A stretch of 64,000 nucleotides of DNA from contig JACDQD010000002.1 in NCBI GenBank assembly GCA_019843655.1, forward strand, positions 11,741,154 through 11,805,153, in the 5' to 3' direction. Numbering within the stretch: position 1 is the stretch's first letter; each line of letters begins with the position of its first letter. Positions 51,458 to 64,000 of the stretch are shown here, one piece after another. The position numbers and the translations under genes are program-made. Under the pieces are notes generated by a model. It did no database searches. It saw only the letters and a list, made by a program, of their open reading frames with translations, and had not been told where the DNA came from. Source of the DNA: Lethocerus indicus. Its lineage: Eukaryota > Arthropoda > Insecta > Hemiptera > Belostomatidae.

Positions 51458-52332
51458 CTGCAAAAGAGTCACAGGCATGTCTTACAAAACCTACCTATTG
51501 ATAAAGTGTAAACTTGAACTTCCAATGAGATTAAACGTAAAAATGTGTTATTTCTTTCTAAACAGTTTGTCTGTATATTGGAATCTATAAGCATACTTTG
51601 ACTTGATGTAGAAAAATTGGTTGATCACATGATTGAGGCTTCCTTCACTCCATATTGTTCTAAACTAGATATCTTTCAGCTTCTTGCCATAGTTAATAAC
51701 ATTCTTTCAGTAATATAATGTGCTTATTCTAAACCCTCTTGTTGCTGTTATTACTAATTGATAATGGTGAGAATCCAAAATGAGTTCAGTTTAGGACCAA
51801 ACAATGATGAATTGATAATTAAATTTTTCATTTAACTAAATTATAGAAAATACTCCAATTCATTTATAAAGGAGTGAATTTCAATAAGTGAGATCTGTAA
51901 TGAATGTTAATATGTTCCAAAAATAGTTAACAGAAAAGAATGTTACTATTATTTTTAAAACCTGTAGTAAAGGCATTGATTACCCTTGGGCCAATTTAAA
52001 ATGAACTGAAATATTCATTACACCAGAAGTCATGTAGCAGGTTATTGGTAAGTAATTTTTTAAAAGAAGTCATGGTGAGTTAATAAAAATAACTAATTTA
52101 ACAAGTTTTTAATACAAAATAAAAAAAATGGACAAATTCATTGAGAATACAAATACATTTTTGTATATCATACTGAAGAAAAAAAACTGCTGCAGCCTCC
52201 TCAAGACAAGTCAAATTTCCTATATAACCATTATAAGGAAAACAGTCATGATTTTCAAAAGAACCATACCGGTGAACTGTATATTTTTCTTTTTATTGTT
52301 ATAAGTATTTGGTAATTCCAATGATGTAATTA

Positions 52333-52337
<5 letters not shown>

Positions 52338-52389
<52 letters not shown>
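52338..52389. repeat. (TA)n microsatellite
   Basis: Uninterrupted TA dinucleotide run in intergenic DNA. Confidence 0.9.
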
Positions 52390-52391
<2 letters not shown>

Positions 52392-54439
52392 CTGATGTAA
52401 TAAAATGGTATTCTTATTTCAAATAAAGCGTTTGTTCCTTTATACGAACAGCATTGTAATCTTCATTTTCAACTATTATAGTTCATCTACTTCTCTACTG
52501 TCTGTCATCTGTTTTAACAGTTCATGTTTATGAGTGCCTAGTACAAATCATGACATAACACAGCTAGTACTGGCTGCAAAGAATTAGGTATGAGATCTTT
52601 GTCTAAAAACTAAAAAAGTAAATGAATTGAAAAGAACAAAAAAAATATATATATATATATATATCAAGTCACAAAAAATATTATATTAGGTTTTTGGAAA
52701 GTTTAAAGATGAATTAGTCTTACTCTTAACTAGTTTAAACTAGTTCTAATATTAAGCATTTTAGTACACAGACTGATTAAACTGCTGAATACATTGCACT
52801 TAATTATACATTCTGTACCCTTAAAAACGTATAAAATCAAAAGTATATGTATCACACAATCAAAAAGGAACTACATGAATTCATGGTAAATGTACCAATA
52901 TGTCACAAAATAAATTCCATAACTGTTGGTTCTGTTATACAACTATAGCAATATATAGACGGTGCAATCAATTGTACAGAAAGGAACATATACTTGACAG
53001 GGCAGTTACACAAGCACCATTCATAAGATAATATATCTTAAATAGATGATAATATAAGCACCTTTATCTTAACAGATTTGACTAGAATATTTAAAGAAAA
53101 TAAACATTTAATATAAAAGTACAAAGAGCATGAAGAATTTTTTAATATATTTTCTTATTAATAATTAACTAATATCTGGAATTATTAATTAGTAGTTCTT
53201 CACAGACTTAACAGAGGATTTAAAGTATCAGTAAGTACTATATGATAGTAATAAATGCATGCAATGAGGCTTATAGTATGTTAGGACGACCTGTGTATGC
53301 TATTTATAATTTAAACAGTAAAGAATAATTAACTATAACAAAATACTACTAAAATATACTAAAAGGTACTAAAATATAATGTATAAGAAATCCATTAATT
53401 ATAATAATAAATATACTAAATAGTTGTTAAATCAATAATCCAATAAGGAATGAATTAAATGAAGAATAACAATTATTAAATAATTTTTAAAAATCAGACT
53501 AGATAAATAAAAACATAATAAATAAAAAACAAAATAATAAAACATGAAATAAAGTATAAATAATTTTCTCTTCTGAAAAAGCAATAATATAAAGAACCTG
53601 GTTCTTAAACCAGATGATGTGTTTAATACACTCTATGTTTTTTAATTCTATACAAAATATTCATAATACAATAATAAAAATAAGGACAAGCTTTGAATTG
53701 ACTCAGCAATCTTTTGTTGCCACAATTTTTTTCTAGTTCATACTTAAAAGACATTTTGATATATTATAGACTTAATAATAAAACTTATTTCAGAATATAT
53801 TACTTAACTATGTTAATTTCTTACATGTTACTCAAACAAAATAAAAAATTTCATTATTCCAGTTGATTATAGGATATTACTTTGCGAAAAAAATATTTAC
53901 TTGGTGGAGCCAAGTTTTAAACACTTTATTATATGTTGTAAATTTCCTGTGTCTATCTAGACTGTTATATCAAATATTTGTTGACTGAGTGGACAAGTCT
54001 ACTTTTAGTCTACTAATCTGGGAATGAACAGTTTTGCGAAATACTATTATTATTAATATTATTTGTACTTTTTTGTAAAGCAAAAATAGAAATCAGTGTT
54101 CTATTCTTTTGTGTCATAATAACATGTTTAATATTTAGTACTGTATAACAGCTAATGTTGTCAATTGCGCTATATAAACAAAGAGAAAAAAATATTTCAT
54201 ACTACTATACTTTAGGGAACAATATATGGAGCTCTTTGTGGTCCTTTAAGAAGACCAGATTTATGAACAGCTATTACACACAAGCTGTGATAATAAATGT
54301 TTTTAAAAAACTGGAAAATATATGCTTTGTAAGGAATTTAGAGAATAGAATAGACCTGAGATAAGTAAAACTGATTCAATTATTGCTGCATCATGTTAAA
54401 ACATTAATCTCAAACAGATAATTTCGCACTAGATTAAAC

Positions 54440-56861
54440 TTAATTTTTCTTTTCTTTTACCTTCACAAGTGATGCTACGTAAGGTATTATGGTGAGAAGG
54501 CAGAAACTTATAAATACATTTTCTAAGAAGTGGAATGTATAAAACTGAACAACATCATTTGTTGGCATCAATGGACGAAGTAAACGAGTAGAAACAAAAA
54601 ATAAAGTACCGGCTATTGCACCAACAAGTGGGTAGAACTTCCTGCAAATGAAGAGTATAACACATAATAATAATACAATATAACATAACAATAATTTTAT
54701 ATATTTTTTCTTGATGTCTAGAACTAATCAAAGAAGAAACATAGTACATCACATGTTGACTGTACATTTAATCTGACTTAAGATAAAGTCAGTTTAAGTG
54801 CTAAAAAATACTGAATGAAAAAATACAAAAAATACTTTGGACGCCAAATACTAACCTTATTTTTATTGGCCAAGCCAGGGCAATACCAACAAAACATCCA
54901 CAGTCTCGCACAATTGAATATATAGGTGTTGTATAGACACTAATTGTTTCAGGTCGCTGACACCATTTGAAGGCTAACTTTATGCTCCATCCAGGATCAA
55001 TGCCTAAAAAAAATTACTCATTACTTCTTATTAATTTATATGAATTCTAGCATGGAATCTTTATTAGGAATTCAGAGATTAAACTAATAATTTCTATTCG
55101 TTTGTTCATGAATTTGCATGCAAATATAGTTGAATACAATTGTTAAGTAGTTGAATGTATAATAAGGAAATTCAAATAAAATTACCAATAAAATGTTGAA
55201 CCCAATAGAATAATAATGAGATGCCTATAAATGTAGCAGACAAACAAACCATTTTATATTTTGGCCATGAATTTATATGGGAAGCTAAGGACCACTTGGA
55301 GTTATCATCAATTAAAAACTTTGAAATTCCTACACCTGTAATCATATTGTAATACATGAAATAATTATATAAAATATTTATAGTTAATTTTTTTAGACAA
55401 TACAATTAAAATGTTTCATTAAATAATTATCATATTTAAGCATATGTTAGACATTTTATGTATGTATACTTGTAGATTTTTTCTGTACTTTTACTTAAGG
55501 GTGCTATTTGGGTTAGCTGTTATGCACCCCATTTTAGGTATTTAAATAATGCTCACACATTTTTCTTAAATCTATTTTACATAAAATATACTGACCTAAA
55601 ATAGCACCTAGTACACACTGATGAGGAAAATGAGCACCAATGATAACTCTTGAGAGGGAGATAGTAATAATTAAAACTGTGAAAACAAGCCACATCCATC
55701 GCTCAATACTTTTTCTCCTACCACTGTAAAAAAGGGATATATGATTCAAATGGAATATATTCCTGATTATATAACAGTATTAGAATAATCAGTACAGCAT
55801 TCTATTAAGTAACAATAAAATAGTTTGTAATTACATGTTAGTCGTAGAATTCTGCTGCTGATATGATCGCACCCAAATAATAAATACGTAAAGAAATGCT
55901 GCAGCCCCCATAACATGACCAGAGGGAGATCCAGGGCCAGTTTCACAAGTCATTTCTGTTTGTCTTATAGGGATGTGTACATTGGCTTCTCGCACCCACC
56001 AATATGGCCTTCCTTCCATGATAATCCTACAAATAACAGAAATACAATTTTTTATTGAAATATCAAAACTGAGAAACACATGAAAATATACAAATATTTA
56101 TGGTGAAACTAACCATTTAAGAACAGTATTAAACCATTCGGCTGCTGAACATACTAACAATATTTTACACCCCAGTGATGTATCCAGCGATGCAAAGACA
56201 GGGAAAAGTATTGAAATTGCATATGATGGATCAGACATTTTTGTTGCCCGCACAAGCAATGAATTCTTTTCACCAAATCTATAACAAAAATGGGCACAAT
56301 TCGTGAAGGAAAGTAAATTCAAATTCACTTTTGAATAACTAGATTAACCAAATTTAACACAGTAAAAGAGTATTCAGTTCACTAATGCTATAAGCACAAT
56401 TGTTTATTGGAAGTCAGTTTCTAATTTATTTACAGATACCATTATTGATACATTGATATTATCACGGTTTTGTACAACCGTGAACATTTGTTTACCAAAA
56501 ATAAATATTATATAAGTATTTTTTTTTATAAAATAAAATATATACGTTTTTATAAGAATTATAAAAAATGTTTTTTCACATATTAACTGCCATAAACTGA
56601 TACAGCTGTTGAAGTTAGTTTATAAACTGTGGGTAAATAATAAATTTTATTATACTTTTACATAAAGTATACATTTTACACCTTATTATAAAAATAAATG
56701 TTAATATCTATTATCTAAAAATTGTGTATTAAGAACTTGACACCACTTATTCCCCTTAACTATTAAATCTATACTTACATGTTCTGTGTATAAAGTACTA
56801 AATGGGCTTCTTGGGTTAATATATTGTTGAATAATTTGGCTAACATATTTAATTGAAACAT
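54440..56861 (-). CDS. G6P: Glucose-6-phosphatase catalytic subunit
   Basis: Seven exons: 56861-56779, 56278-56114, 56026-55835, 55723-55596, 55335-55186, 55003-54856 and 54641-54440. The phases agree, giving 355 residues (human G6PC1 has 357). The enzyme hydrolyses glucose-6-phosphate in the ER lumen, the last step of gluconeogenesis and glycogen-derived glucose release. It belongs to the PAP2/vanadium-haloperoxidase phosphatase superfamily. All three catalytic motifs are visible: K-x6-RP (Lys82, Arg89, Pro90), PSGH (His120) and SR-x5-H (Arg172, His178) followed by FPHQ as in vertebrate enzymes. Also present are TCETGPGSPSGH, several hydrophobic helices, and a C-terminal tail rich in Lys (VKVKEKKN). 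The KEKKN end has Lys at -3 and -2, a plausible ER-retention tail. The start is the only ATG upstream that keeps phase to the next exon. Confidence 0.95.
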
Positions 56862-57435
56862 AATTTCAATTTGACTCACAAACAAATCACACACAAGGTT
56901 TTCCTACAAAGAAAAGGTATACTAATAATGATGGACAGTGTGACTAAAATCTAACCCTCCATTGCCTAAACCCCCTCTGTGACTAACCCCTCAGAGGGGT
57001 AGTTTGTTTATTGACTTTTAGGATCAGCTGTCATAATTGGCACTGCTTCCATTATATACCCTTATCATGTTATATATGTTAAAATATCAAATTGGTAGAA
57101 ATAAGAAATTAATCCATTTCACTTTAATAACCATGAAAAAAATAATTATATGCTATAATTGGAATAGTGATGGGTTAAATTGACAATCCAAAGAATTTTT
57201 TTAGAACATCTTTATTTATTTCTAAACACAAAATTTAAAGGAACATATATATACAAAATAATTAGTTTTAAGTTGTATTTCGAATTTTCTATTTCCTCAT
57301 TAACAGGGTTCTGCTATGTGTGTAAGGATGCTGAAACAGAAAGAAAAGTCATTAATAATCAATTTTTCTTATTAAGTTCTGTGGAATAAGTAGATATATA
57401 TATATTTCAGACACACATCAAACATTTACCTGCTC
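56862..57435. other. Intergenic between COX7C and glucose-6-phosphatase
   Basis: Non-coding 574 bp: COX7C 3' UTR on the right, glucose-6-phosphatase 5' region on the left, both on the minus strand. No other feature is recognised. Confidence 0.5.
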
Positions 57436-57793
57436 TTATTTCTTTAACATTTGATGGCGCACAATCAAAAATGGAGCTCCAAAAGCTGATCCAAAGAAGA
57501 GCACATACAAAGCTGTAAGCTTATAGCGGTTATCCATACTAAATGGTAAGTTCTAAACAAAAGAAAAATTATTAGTTCAATTAAATAAAGCCCGTAAAAT
57601 AAATGTCTAGTCATTTTTGAGGTCTTTACTTTAAAAAATGCACAAGTTGAAATAGTCAATTTTCAATGTGACTGTTCTTATGAGAAGGCACAACGTAATA
57701 ATTTACCTCTCCCGGTGATCCGCCATACAATCCTTTTCTGGCAGCTGAAGTAGTGAAATTTCTTACAGCGGAAGAAAGGCGTGAAACGATCAT
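57436..57793 (-). CDS. COX7C: Cytochrome c oxidase subunit 7C, mitochondrial
   Basis: Two exons, 57793-57707 and 57552-57436, join in phase 0 to give 67 residues (human precursor 63). COX7C is a small single-pass nuclear-encoded subunit of respiratory complex IV in the inner mitochondrial membrane. Seen: an Arg/Ser-rich presequence ([20 protein letters not shown]), the conserved GSPGENLPFS junction between exons, a transmembrane segment [18 protein letters not shown], and the diagnostic end RHQMLKK (RHQLLKT in human). It was found by joining two short open stretches. It lies head-to-head with MCCC2, another mitochondrial protein gene, 335 bp away. The start is the only ATG before the presequence. 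Confidence 0.93.
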
Positions 57794-58128
57794 CTTGAGG
57801 AAGGTATTCGTTCAACACACACAACCTTTTCCACAATTCGGTTGCGAGAAAAAATATGGCGATTTAACAGGACTACCAACCATGCCTCAAACTAGGTCCA
57901 TATGTGAATAATAAATATTTAGACACTGTTATAAAATAATATCTGGAAGAGTATGAAATAATTTATCTTGTATATATCTAAGTTTCAAAATATTTTGTAC
58001 CGTGATAATGCAGTACAAATTCATTGATAACAGTAAACCCTTATCACTACGTTCGGAGGACAGAAGTGTTGAATGCCCACGAGTTTAGTGATTCTCACAT
58101 TCCGCTAGCAAATCATTTACAATATAGA
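57794..58128. promoter_or_regulatory. Shared divergent promoter / 5' UTR interval of COX7C and MCCC2
   Basis: 335 bp separate the two divergent start codons, so both promoters and 5' UTRs lie here. No TATA box is obvious. In-frame codons run upstream of the MCCC2 start chosen here, but they include no better ATG with a presequence. Confidence 0.55.
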
Positions 58129-63842
<5,714 letters not shown>

Positions 63843-64000
63843 GAGTTACTGATTTTACATTATATTATTTTAAATCCTGGGTAAGGTGTGAAATTAATAT
63901 TCAATAATAATCTAAAGGAGAAACTAAAAATATTTCTTAAAACTTAAATTTCTCATTTTGTATAAAAAAAATCATTGGGTTAAACATTTGTAAAATGCAC
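63843..64000 (+). other. MCCC2 3' UTR / downstream DNA at window edge
   Basis: AT-rich sequence after the MCCC2 stop codon. No other feature is visible before the window ends. Confidence 0.5.

Larger units (their letters stand above)
49146..54439. other. Cul1 5' intron/upstream region and Cul1-glucose-6-phosphatase intergenic DNA
   Basis: 5.3 kb without coding exons. The part up to about 50772 is probably a Cul1 5' UTR intron. Beyond that is AT-rich DNA with (AT)n tracts at about 51325-51372, 52338-52389 and 52645-52664 and a hairpin repeat at 51373-51457. The 3' UTR of the glucose-6-phosphatase gene should occupy the right end. No gene is recognised. Confidence 0.5.

Overview
This is a eukaryotic nuclear window, almost certainly from an insect. 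It has AT-rich intergenic DNA, short GT-AG introns (about 50 bp to a few kb), many (TA)n microsatellites, a decayed jockey-type LINE, CYP4-clan P450s and a membrane-anchored UDP-glycosyltransferase. I rebuilt genes by joining exons at GT/AG sites with consistent phase and matching the products to known families. I cannot name the species or order.

Left part (1-17,100). A myosin-like N-terminus lies on the minus strand and runs off the left edge (exons 1868-1882 and 15-128). ITPA (minus) and PITHD1 (plus) are complete and divergent, with start codons only 133 bp apart. An uninterrupted 409-codon phosphorylase kinase gamma gene sits on the minus strand inside PITHD1 intron 3. A four-exon UDP-glycosyltransferase (minus, 517 aa) follows.

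Repeat-rich part (17,100-26,700). No host gene is recognised. An imperfect tandem duplication has units at 18174-20812 and 20813-24667. It contains (TA)n tracts and a repeat carrying a hammerhead-ribozyme-like motif, and is followed by a 69-70 bp minisatellite.

P450 part (26,689-36,450). Two tandem CYP4-clan P450 genes (496 and about 507 aa) have identical lengths for every internal exon. Their late introns took different mobile-element insertions: an inverted-arm element in gene 1, and a LINE relic plus an unclassified repeat in gene 2.

Housekeeping part (38,000-63,842). A Rab-family GTPase (plus, 207 aa) is flanked by diverged copies of one repeat. Then come Cullin-1 (minus, 15 coding exons, 768 aa), a glucose-6-phosphatase (minus, 7 exons, 355 aa), COX7C (minus, 67 aa) and MCCC2 (plus, 12 exons, 560 aa, complete). 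COX7C and MCCC2 are divergent mitochondrial-protein genes 335 bp apart.

The genes do not form one pathway. The functional groupings are detoxification (UGT and P450 pair), glycogen/glucose metabolism (phosphorylase kinase gamma, glucose-6-phosphatase) and mitochondrial metabolism (COX7C, MCCC2). The most unusual content is the repeat family with hammerhead-like cores and the intronless nested kinase gene.
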